Source: Branchinecta lynchi (lineage: Eukaryota > Arthropoda > Branchiopoda > Anostraca > Branchinectidae). Taken from it: 64,000 bases of DNA. The stretch covers positions 18,130,938 to 18,194,937 of the forward strand of contig JAKZAP010000014.1 in NCBI GenBank assembly GCA_023053575.1, in the 5' to 3' direction. The position numbers and the translations under genes were made by a program. The notes under the pieces were generated by a model. That model worked only from the letters and a program-made list of their open reading frames with translations. It was not told where the DNA came from and searched no databases. Positions 55,201 to 60,509 of the stretch are shown one piece after another (position 1 is the stretch's first letter; each line of letters starts with the position of its first letter).

Positions 55201-58002
55201 ACTTAAAATCCGGACCGGATCCGGTGACTTTTGGGGGGAGCTGGAGGGGGCAACCGGAAATCTTGGGAAACGCTATGAGTGGAGGGATCGAGATGAAACT
55301 TGGTGGGAAGACACCTAGCAAACACTAGATACATCATTGACATAACCGAGCCGATTCCGGTACTGTGGGGGGAGTGGAGGGAGGGGGAATCCGGAATCTT
55401 GAGGTATTTATAACTTTTGAACGGGTGATCGGATCTCGATGGAACTTGATATTTGGAAAGACCTCATCCCTCAGACGACCCACTTAAAATCTGGACCGGA
55501 TCCGGTGACTTTTGGGGGGAGCTGGAGGGGGCAACCGGAAATCTTGGGAAACGCTATGAGTGGAGGGATCGAGATGAAACTTGGTGGGAAGACACCTAGC
55601 AAACACTAGATACATCGTTGACATAACCGAGCCGATTCGGGCACTGTGGGGGGAGTAGAGGGAGGGGGAATCCGGAATCTTGAGGTATTTATAACTTTTG
55701 AACGGGGGATCGGATCTTGATGGAACTTGATATTTGGAAAGACCTCATCCCTCAGACGACCCACTTAAAATCTGGACCGGATCCGGTGACTTTTGGGGGG
55801 GGAGCTGGAGGGGGCAACCGGAAATCTTGGGAAACGCTATGAGTGGAGGGATCGAGATGAAACTTGGTGGGAAGACACCTAGCAAACACTAGATACATCA
55901 TTGACATAACCGAGCCGATTCGGGCACTGTCGGGGGAGTGGAGGGAGGGGGAATCCGGAATCTTGAGGTATTTATAACTTTTGAACGGGTGACCGGATCT
56001 CGATGAAACTTGATATTTGGAAAGACCTCATGCCTCAGACGACCCACTTAAAATCCGGACCGGATCCGGTGACTTTTGGGGGGAGCTGGAGGGGAGAACC
56101 GGAAATATTGGAAAACGCTATGAGTGGAGGGATCGAGATGAAACTTGGTGGGAAGACACCTAGCAAACACTAGATATATCATTGACATAACCGAGCCGTG
56201 CCTACTCGTAACAAGTGCCATATGAGCTCGTAGCTCTTGTTTTTTTTTAAATGCCGAATAGCGATTGCAGTTTCTGTCCGTCCGTCGGCCGGTCGGTCCG
56301 GGTTTTGCTAGTTTGGGTACTTCCACATAATCTAGGAGGATGAAACTTGGCAGGCGTATCGGGGACCTGAAAAGATTAACTTTGAAACAGTCACTTCTCC
56401 GATCCGACCATCGTGGGGGGAGCGGAGGGAGGGGGAAGCCGTAATCTTGAGGTATTTATAACTTTTGAACGCGTGATCGGATCTTAATGAAACTTAATAT
56501 TTAGAAAATCTTCATGTCTCAGACAATCCACTTCAAATCCGAACCAGATCCGGTGACTTTGGGGGAGTTGGAAGGGGGGGGGCGAAAATCTTAGGAATGG
56601 AGGGATCGGGATCAAATTTGGTGGGAAGAACAAGCACTAGTACTAGATCCGTCACTGACATAACCTGACCGGATTCGGGTACTGTAGGGGGAGTTGGGGG
56701 GGGGGGTGAATTCTGGTGATCCAGCGAGTTTGGTACTTCCCGATCTACTAGGAAGATGAAACCCGCCAGGAGTTTAAGGAACCCGAATAGACCGACTTGA
56801 GAATAGTCGTTTGGACGATCCGAACATCGCGGGGGGGGGGGGGGGAGTGCAGGGAAGGAAAATCCGGAAACTAGTGACGTTTATAACTTTTGAACGGACG
56901 ATCACATTAGAATAGTCCATTGAAAGAAATAGACACACACTAATATTTATCTTTTTTTGTGTGTTTTTTTTGCTAATACACCATATAACCAATTATATTA
57001 CACCATATATGCAATTATATTATTATAAATAATATTATTATTATAGAAAAGATTTTCTTTTACTCTTTTTCCTGCTGGGAGCTGATCTGACAGCAACCAC
57101 CCTTGTATTTCTGAATCGCGCCGCCAGATCATATCACGGTCGCACCGAGTCTTGTTTGAAATAGCGAATTGGATGTGTGGTATCTACACATAGCAAATGC
57201 GAGAATGCTTCCGATTTAACTCCTGTGAATGCGTGTCATCTAGGATGAGCGCTAAACTTTACAGTTTCGCATGGTTTTGCTTAGTGTTTCCCGAAGAAGC
57301 AGAATAATATTTCTCATTTATTTTGGGGGTTTAACTTCTAAAGTGTCAAAAATTTCATAACAGATAACACAAGGATGCGTAGTTTGAACAGACAACACTT
57401 GTGATGTAATCTGTTGTGATTTTCAAAACGTTATGCATTAAAGGTTTTGCATGCCATGCAATAGTGCGTACATAATTGAAACTTAGTTGTCGACATCGTG
57501 TGTATTTTTCATAGTTCTTTTTTATACATTATTTTGTACTCCTCAGTTCTGAGGGAAATAAATAAATAAATAAATTGCCAGGAAGAGCCGAAAAAGTATT
57601 TGCTGGCTCATGACGACAAACGAAAATGTCAGATGATGTTTTTTTTTTTCATTTTTTTTCAAAATAAATGTGGCACAACATTTGACGCGCGAGCAAATTA
57701 ACTGGCACTTGTCATTAACCTACAACTAAAACATATATACAATTGTCGGCTCTTCTACTCTTCCTGGCAATGCTTGTTCTTCTGACAGTGTAATTTGAGG
57801 GTTAAATTAATAAATAGCCAAATTCCCAAGTCCAGTTTTCTTCTTGCCAAATTGTTTTGTTTTTTTTCTTTTTTTTTACAGGGAAACCTTTTTCAAGGCA
57901 GTTTTTTAGATGCTTTTCTTTCAGGTTGTGTCAGAGATCCCGAGGAACACCATGGGCAAAGTAAACAAGAAGGAATTGGTGAAGTCTTATGAATCCTTAT
58001 AG
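25031..58002 (+). CDS. ACSF3: ACSF3-type mitochondrial malonyl/methylmalonyl-CoA synthetase (whole gene, 5' end not found)
   Basis: Eight exons (25031-25288, 28613-28864, 31937-32093, 35479-35819, 41001-41243, 51054-51232, 53923-54030, 57925-58002) join in frame to 537 residues plus stop. Adenylate-forming signatures appear in order: MILYTSGTTGKPKG (P-loop), LPLHHTHGIVNALLCP, FMAVPTIY-like [49 protein letters not shown] across an exon join, GRTSVDIIKSGGYKLS, and a C-terminal PRNTMGKVNKKEL whose Lys is the expected catalytic residue. ACSF3 enzymes activate malonate in the mitochondrial matrix for fatty acid synthesis and lysine malonylation. The transit peptide and start lie upstream, probably in one or more exons not recognised. 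Orthology is inferred from order and motifs. Confidence 0.94.
25690..27632. repeat. Phrase-repeat array in ACSF3 intron
   Basis: It starts with a CCGTCCGTCGGTCTG pyrimidine tract, then several units of ACTTCC..GATG..GCTAGGACGAT, AACTTGGCAGGC, CCCGATC..ACCAT, G-run, GAATCCGGAA, GGTGATCGGAT and GATGAAACTTGGTGG. It ends in a hairpin AACAAGAGCC..GCTCTTGTT at 27598-27630. Long G runs occur at about 25850, 26130, 26430, 26716 and 27177. Confidence 0.85.
27633..28150. other. ACSF3 intron, no element recognised
   Basis: AT-rich with an AATAAATAAAAATAAAT run near 27966. Nothing else is recognised. Confidence 0.5.
28154..28566. mobile_element. Hairpin element H1, GTTGCGTTTTTG ends, word GGTATC
   Basis: Flanked by TA on both sides, with ends GTTGCGTTTTTGCAG and CTGCAAATACGCAAC. 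Inside, GGTATCTGATACCACGG variants repeat many times together with CGTTTTTGCAG and CTGCAAAAACG. A non-repetitive block of about 140 bp (28279-28420) sits in the middle. It carries no transposase. Confidence 0.75.
28613..28864 (+). CDS. ACSF3: ACSF3 exon with AMP-binding P-loop
   Basis: TTTTCAG acceptor, GTAAGT donor, 252 nt. It begins AVPLSSSHPPNMLEYFIRDT and ends with MILYTSGTTGKPKG, the nucleotide-binding motif of adenylate-forming enzymes. A hairpin-type element ends 46 bp before the exon. Confidence 0.95.
29300..30150. repeat. Phrase-repeat array, two units
   Basis: ACTTCCAGATG(T/C)GCTAGGACGATG at about 29318 and 29750, with the same downstream phrase order as elsewhere. Minus-strand open frames here are repeat by-products. 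Confidence 0.85.
30200..30725. repeat. About 120-130-bp tandem repeat, four diverged units
   Basis: Units carry CAAGTGAATTTCTAACCTAC, TTAA(C)(C/T)GCAAAGTGAAAAAAA and CGATACA..TT followed by CCAAGGGCAC. It continues the phrase-repeat element, which ends with the CCATATGAGCTTACAGCTC terminal phrase at about 30815. Confidence 0.65.
30990..31285. repeat. C run and A run
   Basis: C homopolymer at about 30996-31012 and a 22-bp A run at about 31261-31282. Neither has an attached retroelement body that I recognise. Confidence 0.6.
31286..31930. other. ACSF3 intron, nothing recognised
   Basis: AT-rich intron before the 31937 exon. Confidence 0.5.
31937..32093 (+). CDS. ACSF3: ACSF3 exon with LPLHHTHG motif
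   Basis: TTTTAATGTAG acceptor, GTAAAT donor, 157 nt. It encodes VVISHANLISQVGCLLDSWG and LHTLPLHHTHGIVNALLCPL. The phases fit the exons on both sides. The exon has no ATG or long open flank, so it is easily missed in open-frame scans. Confidence 0.93.
32702..33256. mobile_element. Hairpin element H2 (nested pair), GTTGCGTTTTTG ends
   Basis: A complete element 32861-33256 starts TA-GTTGCGTTTTTGATCG and ends CGATCAAAAACGCAAC. A half element (32702-32858) of the same word set precedes it. Words are CGAAGTTCGAAG, CCGGTTGCTTAA and GGTCGACGG, all present as both strands. The closest relative is 59561-59859. Confidence 0.75.
33346..33367. repeat. (TAG)n microsatellite
   Basis: About seven TAG repeats. 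Confidence 0.9.
33370..34060 (+). other. Probable LTR region of a second Gypsy-type element (not delimited)
   Basis: The stretch ends in CTATATGACA directly before a primer-binding-like TTGGTGCCGTGACCAGG and a gag remnant. The complete element's LTR also ends ATATGACA before TTGGTGCCGAAACCAGG. I could not place the left boundary. Confidence 0.4.
34072..34341 (+). pseudogene. Truncated gag of a second Gypsy-type element
   Basis: FLIADQFPELQ, then in a shifted frame QLRNYYKEEELTAIVTAKLK, DGKQYAKF and LRNRFHRPA. These align segment by segment with the gag at 46269-47237. A frameshift occurs near 34190 and homology ends abruptly at about 34341. Different enough from the other element to be a separate subfamily. 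Confidence 0.8.
34342..34984. repeat. Low-complexity stretch with GAATA microsatellite
   Basis: A GAATAGAATA array at about 34645-34685, flanked by AT-rich sequence. A TCAGGATGGGTCAA phrase is duplicated near 34480-34512. No gene seen. Confidence 0.6.
34985..35272. repeat. 51-bp tandem repeat, five or more units
   Basis: TACGCTCGACGTGTGGGTAA recurs at 34989, 35040, 35091, 35156 and 35207. The period is 51 bp except one 65-bp step caused by a 14-bp GCTCGAA-type addition, which appears again in the last unit. Both strands are open through the array because 51 is a multiple of three; I see no other sign of coding. Confidence 0.92.
35479..35819 (+). CDS. ACSF3: ACSF3 exon with adenylation core
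   Basis: TTTTTTGTAG acceptor, GTGGGT donor, 341 nt. It encodes [45 protein letters not shown] and [19 protein letters not shown]. The 51-bp tandem array ends about 200 bp upstream. Confidence 0.95.
35880..36437. other. ACSF3 intron, nothing recognised
   Basis: No element ends, tandem units or splice-bounded open segments stand out. Confidence 0.5.
36442..37345. mobile_element. TTAA-flanked element, long copy
   Basis: TTAA at 36438-36441 and 37346-37349, ends AGTTTAACTGAAAAG and CTTTTCGGTTAAACT. It is homologous at both ends to 12560-13200 and longer in the centre. No coding frame with a motif. Confidence 0.75.
37494..37841. mobile_element. Hairpin element H3, word GAATTCTCC
   Basis: TA-flanked, ends GTTGCGTTTTTTATCCG and CGGATCAAAAACGCAAC. 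The interior repeats CGAATTCTCCTC and its complement GAGAATTCGG, with GGCGTTTTTGCC and AGTGTTTTTGTC between them. Confidence 0.78.
38010..38247. mobile_element. MITE of the GAGCGTGTTCC family, best-preserved copy
   Basis: Both ends intact: GAGCGTGTTCCAACCTTCTA and ATGGAACACGCTC. Interior TAGTAACTATTAGTTACTAT palindrome and CGTAGTAAGCAAGGTAACTA. Confidence 0.82.
38395..38650. repeat. TAGTAG-rich low-complexity stretch
   Basis: GTAGTA and TAGTAGCAT phrases recur irregularly, e.g. AGTAGCATCCAGTCTTGC; no fixed period. Confidence 0.6.
38960..40665 (+). pseudogene. CR1-like LINE reverse transcriptase, interrupted
   Basis: Plus-strand RT pieces: LPSLWKKATVSPIFK and NYRPISLTCIP, QYGFLKRKSAESQLL, then after an insertion FNLYINDLVDGI and LLYADDTKLYRV (motif C), and in another frame SLVRPILEYGHCSVRPFCSR, ETVQRRLTK, LRHLPYEQRLKRKLPTLAYR. 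The 3' tail is TATATTATTATTATTATTAA at about 40636-40655. It is broken by the hairpin element H4 (39417-39652) and by frameshifts near 39370 and 40030. The central RT motifs A and B are disrupted. Confidence 0.88.
39417..39652. mobile_element. Hairpin element H4, word GTAGTTTCG
   Basis: Ends GTTGCGTTTTTTTGG and AATAAAACGCAAC. The interior repeats GTAGTTT and AAACTAC in both orientations (GGCGTAGTTTCG, CGACGTAGTTTGG, CAAACTAC). It splits the CR1-like ORF between its N-terminal and motif C parts. The left flank is AA instead of TA. Confidence 0.7.
40672..40937. mobile_element. Hairpin element H5, word GGTATC
   Basis: GTTGCG at the left and CGCAAC-TA at the right, with an inner GTTGTGTTTTTGCAGATACC end. 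The interior repeats GGTATCTGATACCAC-type words, as in H1. It ends 63 bp before the ACSF3 exon at 41001. Confidence 0.68.
41001..41243 (+). CDS. ACSF3: ACSF3 exon, hinge region
   Basis: TTTTCAG acceptor, GTAGGT donor, 243 nt. It encodes [36 protein letters not shown] and ends in NDRWFRTG. A hairpin-type element ends 63 bp upstream and the Gypsy-bearing fold-back starts about 170 bp downstream. Confidence 0.95.
41711..41953 (+). repeat. Gypsy LTR, plus orientation, lacking its last 5 bp
   Basis: Begins TGTTGTATACCC and runs to GATATTATA. It matches the other two LTRs in inverse orientation, but the terminal TGACA is missing where it meets pol sequence at 41954. Confidence 0.9.
41954..42172 (+). 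pseudogene. Inverted pol fragment between two LTRs
   Basis: Plus-strand pol sequence from the protease-RT linker (ADIFVLNDDEPLG) into the start of RT (MLNQGIIRKSTSEWG). The first about 100 bp also occur in the main element (45353-45453, inverse). The remaining about 119 bp are exactly what the main element has lost at its RT deletion. Confidence 0.85.
42173..42419 (-). repeat. Gypsy 3' LTR of the main element
   Basis: 247 bp, minus orientation, TG..CA ends intact. It differs from the 5' LTR (47272-47519) at about three positions (one indel, two substitutions), so insertion is recent. Confidence 0.93.
42420..42658 (-). other. Gypsy 3' untranslated segment with short tandem repeat
   Basis: Two copies of a block with TCTTGGAGGGGACACCAAGA (about 42482 and 42552) and GTCAAC follow the pol stop. 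No clear polypurine tract was identified. Confidence 0.6.
42659..43240 (-). pseudogene. Gypsy pol C-terminal part (GPY/F region), out of frame
   Basis: In frame it contains EYEGPYTISKV, ITDEETGKQRKVHVNLLKP and an Arg-rich end. It should continue the integrase frame but is separated by a 2-bp slip in a TC repeat near 43070. Confidence 0.85.
43066..45399 (-). pseudogene. Gypsy pol: reverse transcriptase, RNase H and integrase
   Basis: A 777-codon open frame. RT: KKDGRIRIVTDFRQLN, KCDLGHGFFQQEL, TPQGLRTSGQAFQRLM, YQDD catalytic box. RNase H: HVDASNYALGAVL, EKECLCLIYALDHFREY. Integrase: HHCC finger (H..H..CHVC), then a DDE triad in VDIVGE, LSDQGKNF and NGKLERIH. The first about 20 codons are out-of-frame linker; a deletion removes the N-terminal RT segment. 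The frame is also broken at its 3' end. It is a recently inserted but defective copy; function described only from family knowledge. Confidence 0.93.
45325..46290 (-). pseudogene. Gypsy pol N-terminal part: aspartic protease
   Basis: Frame with FAVLDTGSEVSLL (protease active site) and KFTVLLGSDAIRQ (second protease loop), then the linker to ADIFVLNDDEPLG. It overlaps gag in another frame, so a shift near the TTTTTCC run at about 46287 would be needed to reach it. It is cut off by the RT deletion, after which translation runs out of frame to 45044. Confidence 0.88.
46269..47237 (-). CDS. Gypsy gag (capsid and nucleocapsid)
   Basis: 322 residues, intact. It starts MTTTTALPPLFLIADRF; the capsid-like part includes EFLEWRKAVETEYQLLRPYY and FQSQQGSRSVQSYVRHLKEL. 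A Ser/Arg-rich stretch (about residues 200-285) contains a 24-bp tandem repeat (SRSSQQR), followed by a CX2CX4HX4C knuckle in CFNCRRFGHLARNC. Gag packages the element RNA and forms particles in the cytoplasm. The frame appears undamaged, unlike pol. Confidence 0.9.
   Translation of the reverse strand: MTTTTALPPLFLIADRFPVFAGGSDEFLEWRKAVETEYQLLRPYYKEEDIVTVATAKLKGDAAATTDGKQVSSFEALIKLLKERFYRPSVNPLVQAFQSQQGSRSVQSYVRHLKELIASAFGEVDDQTRPVFELQVLQAFLNGVQPPLKRAIYAAKKHSKLQDAVKAAIAAEELEELCKPTSSATVSSILKPSKPPIQVRFDDDSFSQYRERSPSVSSRSRASSASSDASERSRRERQLDSPVREPSRSRSSQQRSRSSQQRSRSSSEGDNNRRRSSFHHQQKTYSQKRTQRWRTFARIQCFNCRRFGHLARNCHFSSKRLT
47249..47270 (-). other. Gypsy primer-binding site
   Basis: Minus strand TTGGTGCCGAAACCAGGG, two bases inside the 5' LTR. 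The tRNA cannot be named from this alone. Confidence 0.65.
47272..47519 (-). repeat. Gypsy 5' LTR of the main element
   Basis: 248 bp with TG..CA ends. Nearly identical to 42173-42419. The flanks (CCTAG on this side, GCATA beyond 41711) do not form a target duplication. Confidence 0.93.
48440..49650 (+). pseudogene. 5'-truncated LINE with a long intact RT frame
   Basis: The open frame 48568-49539 (323 codons) has FATLDLSKAFDSV (motif A), CGVRQGGVLSPYIFN (motif B), YLAYADDLLLISQTE (motif C), LNIDKCEFLVF and RWLGITV, then a C-terminal [20 protein letters not shown] segment. The 3' end is ATAAATAAATTATTATTATT. It lacks endonuclease and N-terminal RT. It is the same lineage as 12290-14035. Because the frame is open across all RT motifs, the insertion is probably young. 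Confidence 0.88.
49650..50880. other. ACSF3 intron, mostly unrecognised
   Basis: A minus-strand open frame (50186-49833, 117 codons) has no known domain. Just upstream of it the minus strand reads AACTGGTGACGCCAA, reminiscent of an LTR-element primer site, but no LTR pair was found. CTGCAAGTGAAACAACTTGCAG-type palindrome lies at about 49907-49928. Confidence 0.4.
50855..50975 (+). repeat. Single arm related to the 15017-15379 inverted repeat
   Basis: CATTTTCCAGCTTGAGCCTG.., CCGAAATATAGCTC and GCACCGTCAAACATG match the other arms. Its core reads CTGTAGA in place of CTGAAGA (50888-50894), with GAAA at 50915-50918, so a hammerhead-like fold would be impaired here. Confidence 0.75.
51054..51232 (+). 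CDS. ACSF3: ACSF3 exon, C-terminal domain
   Basis: CTTCCAG acceptor, GTAAGT donor, 179 nt. It begins with GDTAEYADGSYQILGRTSVD, continues IIKSGGYKLSALSIETILLE and ends RPDITWGQK. It contains the A8 loop typical of acyl-CoA synthetases. Confidence 0.95.
51630..52725. mobile_element. Repeat element with GAGCAAAATAACACTAG phrase (inverted arms)
   Basis: About 51640-51775 and 52550-52720 are reverse complements (TTTAAAGCGAGACAAACTTG, GCGGTCTGCACAC, GCGCC). GTGTTATTTTGCTCTG occurs at about 51940 and 52697. The same set is at 58844-59189 and part at 53150-53340. The middle (52050-52460) is a separate sequence with TGACACTTTTT words. Confidence 0.6.
52863..53125. mobile_element. GAGCGTGTTCC MITE interrupted by a CR1 3' tail
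   Basis: The left end is AGAGCGTGTTCCACC; the interior resumes at AATAGTAACTATTAGTTAC after about 80 bp. The interruption contains GAAGCTTTGTGGTC and TGCAATATATTATTATTATT, the 3' end of the CR1-like LINE seen at 40600-40655, and a duplicated CACCTTTCTAACAATTTGTA. Confidence 0.75.
53150..53345. repeat. Partial GAGCAAAATAACACTAG-family repeat
   Basis: TAGTATTATTTTGCTCTG at about 53160 and CTCTAGTGTTATTTTGCTCT at about 53325 bracket the common GTTTGTCTCGCTCGAAAT core. Confidence 0.6.
53345..53920. other. ACSF3 intron, nothing firm recognised
   Basis: AAACGCAACTA at about 53640 could be a lone end of the hairpin family. Otherwise unremarkable. Confidence 0.4.
53923..54030 (+). CDS. ACSF3: ACSF3 exon, C-terminal domain
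   Basis: TTGTTTAG acceptor, GTAGGT donor, 108 nt. It encodes VAAVVVLKPGAKLTIKDVRS and WASDKMASYMLPAELK. In phase on both sides. Confidence 0.93.
54600..56235. repeat. Phrase-repeat element with five near-identical 281-bp units
   Basis: It starts GGCACTTGCCCTTCGGCCAA.. and a CCGTCCGTCGGTCTG tract. CACCTAGCAAACACTAGATA recurs at 55031, 55312, 55593, 55876 and 56157 (steps 281, 281, 283, 281). It ends CCTACTCGTAACAAGTGCCA..GCTCTTG. Units differ by only a few bases, unlike the diverged arrays elsewhere. Confidence 0.93.
56236..56860. repeat. Second, diverged phrase-repeat element
   Basis: It follows the first head to tail and restarts with AAATGCCGAATAGCGATTGC and CCGTCCGTCGG, then single-pass phrases. 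G runs at about 56700 and 56831-56845. Confidence 0.85.
56935..57900. other. ACSF3 last intron, AT-rich
   Basis: TATTATTAT and ATAAATAAATAAATAAAT stretches (about 57020 and 57557). No element ends or coding segments recognised. Confidence 0.5.
57925..58002 (+). CDS. ACSF3: ACSF3 terminal exon
   Basis: TTCTTTCAG acceptor, 78 nt to TAG at 58000-58002. It encodes VVSEIPRNTMGKVNKKELVK and a short tail ending YESL. The Lys in MGK is the expected catalytic residue for adenylation. No AATAAA was seen close downstream. Confidence 0.93.
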   Translation, partial: VVSEIPRNTMGKVNKKELVKSYESL

Positions 58003-58273
58003 ACTACGCTATGCAACAGAGTAAGCGACTGACACAGAAACAAAGAGTATCTAACAGTGTGTATGCGATACAATATTTGGACTTCAAGCACCGGGTCAAT
58101 CGTTGCAGTGAATACTAGTCATACCACTTGACGCGAGGAAATCTTTATTCGGCGGAAAGGAGAGCTGATATGCTGGAGCGGACCGTTAAAGGACACCTGA
58201 ACAATGAAACCATACTTGAACACGCCATGGAGAATGCATTTACAGACATGGACACGGAGAGCATTCTTCTCCT

Positions 58274-58728
58274 GAGAGTGACGTTTTCAAAATAGGGATG
58301 ATTGTTTCGGGAGGTTTGCACATGCAGACTCCAAGACAAAAAGCGCAATTCATTATCTTGTACAGCGCTGGCCGGATCGTATTGGAATTTCTTCTAGATA
58401 TACGTTTGGGCTTATCTGGTTAAAAAATATTCCAGAAGAAGGGTTGATTGGAGACATTTGTTCATTTCTAAAATTGCTCGGTACTGAAATAAGGACAGAT
58501 GCAAAATGGAGAAAAAATTATAGCTTGGAAACGGTATTTCGTATTTGGATTGGGTTTTCTGCAGGCAATGTTAACGGACGTTATACAGATAGGGATGATA
58601 CTTGGTACTCTTCATTCAGGTGTCCTTTAAAGGTTTGGACAGATGGCAAGGTGTTTGTGGAAACAGTTCCCAAAACTCCGCTTGAACAACTACCGTTAGG
58701 CACTACAACATGTGGGCCCTTTTACTAG
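58274..58728 (+). CDS. Unassigned open frame downstream of ACSF3
   Basis: About 150 codons without a stop. Readable pieces are SAIHYLVQRWPDRIGISSRY, TFGLIWLKNIPEEGLIGDIC, ETVFRIWIGFSAGNV and TVPKTPLEQLPLGTTTCGPF before TAG. Just upstream in another frame lies ADMLERTVKGHLNNETILEH, AMENAFTDMDTES, which suggests one older frame broken by a shift near 58270. The composition looks coding rather than repeat-derived. I do not recognise the family; a captured viral or transposon gene, or a degenerate host gene, are all possible. Confidence 0.35.
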
Positions 58729-58843
58729 TCACCCCTTGAGTTTTTCATCGTCAAGTTAGCTGCATCTACCGTCTGACCAGGAGACACAAAATATAGTTTC
58801 GTTCAGCGGCTCAGTGTAGTATCATTATGGTGATCAGGCAACA

Positions 58844-59189
58844 GAGCAAAATAACACTAGGGAGTAGCGCCAAGACTTGACAAAACTGACACAGAATAGC
58901 AGCGATACTAGCACCACAAGCGAGAGAGAACGGCCTTCTGAAACTCATTCAGTCGTTCACCAGCGCCTGGCTCTGATAACTTCATAGTTATCACTATAGT
59001 TATAACTATACAGCCTCCATTGTTTCCTTGGTGTTTGCAGACCGCACCTTTGCTTTACTAGTAAATTTCTGAACCCGGAAGTTTGTCTCGCTTTAAATGC
59101 CACAAGCGTAGTGGGTGGCACTACGGGTATGGCCCGTTTCCAAAGCTTGGAAAGCATAGGTCTTGTTGATACTCCCTAGTGTTTTGCTC
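58844..59189. mobile_element. MITE with GAGCAAAATAACACTAGG ends
   Basis: Left GAGCAAAATAACACTAGGGA, right ACTCCCTAGTGTTTTGCTC. The interior GTTTGTCTCGCTTTAAATGC and CGTAGTGGGTGGC is shared with 51630-52725. 346 bp, non-coding. Confidence 0.75.
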
Positions 59190-59555
59190 ATTAGGGCAAA
59201 GAGGTTAGAAAAAGAACACCACGTTCAAGGTTTACTAGAAGGCCTATCAAGCCATTTTTCCGGCAGGCACACTATTTTCGGCATTTTGACTAGAACCAAG
59301 GAACCAAATGCAAGCCTGGTACCCGTCTCCATTTCGCTTGATTCTAGCAACATCTGTAGAGTACGCTACATCTACTCTGAGAAATTTTCACTAAGTCGGT
59401 CGATGCACATTGATTGATTAACGCGACTGATAACTGTGCAAACATTCGTCCTCTAATAATTGAGCTGAATTTCAAAATTTGCGCCAGAGAACGACTGTGA
59501 AATGAAGATGTAGACTAGGCAGCCGAAGTTGGAGCTGGGTTTGTGATTAGAGAAA
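59190..59555. other. No gene recognised
   Basis: Intergenic sequence after ACSF3; no motif stands out. Confidence 0.45.
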
Positions 59556-59560
59556 TAATA

Positions 59561-59859
59561 GTTGCGTTTTTGATCGAAGTTTTGTTCGCCGTTAGCGTAG
59601 CCGGTTGCTTAATTCCCGTTTTCACACACCGTCGAAGTTCACCGTTTGCTTAATTAGTGTTTTTACGACTCCGGCGATCCTTGCCCGGTCCTTGCCCCGG
59701 TTTTCTTCGACGATTCAAGCAAACTTCGAACTAGTTTGCTCACGAAGTTCGACGGTCAGAGTTCGAAGGACGAAGGAACTGTTACCGGCGACCAAAAACG
59801 GTAATTAAACAAAGACGTTTGAGGTTGAAGGTAACTTCAAACTTCGATCAAAAACGCAA
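59561..59859. mobile_element. Hairpin element H6, GTTGCGTTTTTGATCG ends
   Basis: TA on both sides, ends GTTGCGTTTTTGATCGAAG and CTTCGATCAAAAACGCAAC. Same words as H2 (CCGGTTGCTTAA, GAAGTTCACCGTTTGC, GAAGGACGAAGGAAC). The simplest intact copy, 299 bp. Confidence 0.8.
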
Positions 59860-59869
59860 CTAATTGTTG

Positions 59870-60508
59870 GGATAGTAGTCCTTCAGTTCAGCTTTAATGG
59901 GTGCATTCCAACCACCTACAAATAGTTACTAAAAGCTATCATTGTCATTTCAACCTGTATGAAAGGATGTATAGATGGGTACTGCCAGTGGAAAAGCCCA
60001 GGCAAACCAGCCTAGAATCTCAGTGTTACGTTCTATTTAAGCTATAGGAACCAAATAAATCATAAGAATATTAACTCGATAATAAACTCAACCCCTAAAA
60101 ACTCGAAAGAGGACCCCGCCGAGGGGTCGAAGTGTAATTATAATCAGTAAAGAAAAGTCTTGTTGTACTTGTCTATTTCAATTCTTGAGTCTGGTTGTCT
60201 ATGTTCATTAATCAAAGTACGTTAAATGAAGTAAAGTTAGCTCAAATACCAAAAAAGGGCCCCAAGTGCCCTCGGGACCTCTGCCTAGGGACCGTGGATT
60301 TCTGTGTCGTGGCTTGGCCACTCCACAGGTTTTCTGGTTGATTTTCAGATTTACAACTATTCATTCATTATAATACTTATCATCTATCATCACCTTGACT
60401 AACATTCCCCGATTTGATAAACTCCGGCACCTATCTATTCATTCCTTCCCTCATCACGCATGTGACTATATTACGCAGATACAACTCTCGGGAATAGGGA
60501 GAAAGGTG
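59870..60508. other. Intergenic, nothing firm recognised
   Basis: A CATTCCAACCACCTACAAATAG stretch at about 59905 resembles part of the GAGCGTGTTCC MITE. Otherwise no feature. Confidence 0.4.
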
Positions 60509-60509
60509 T

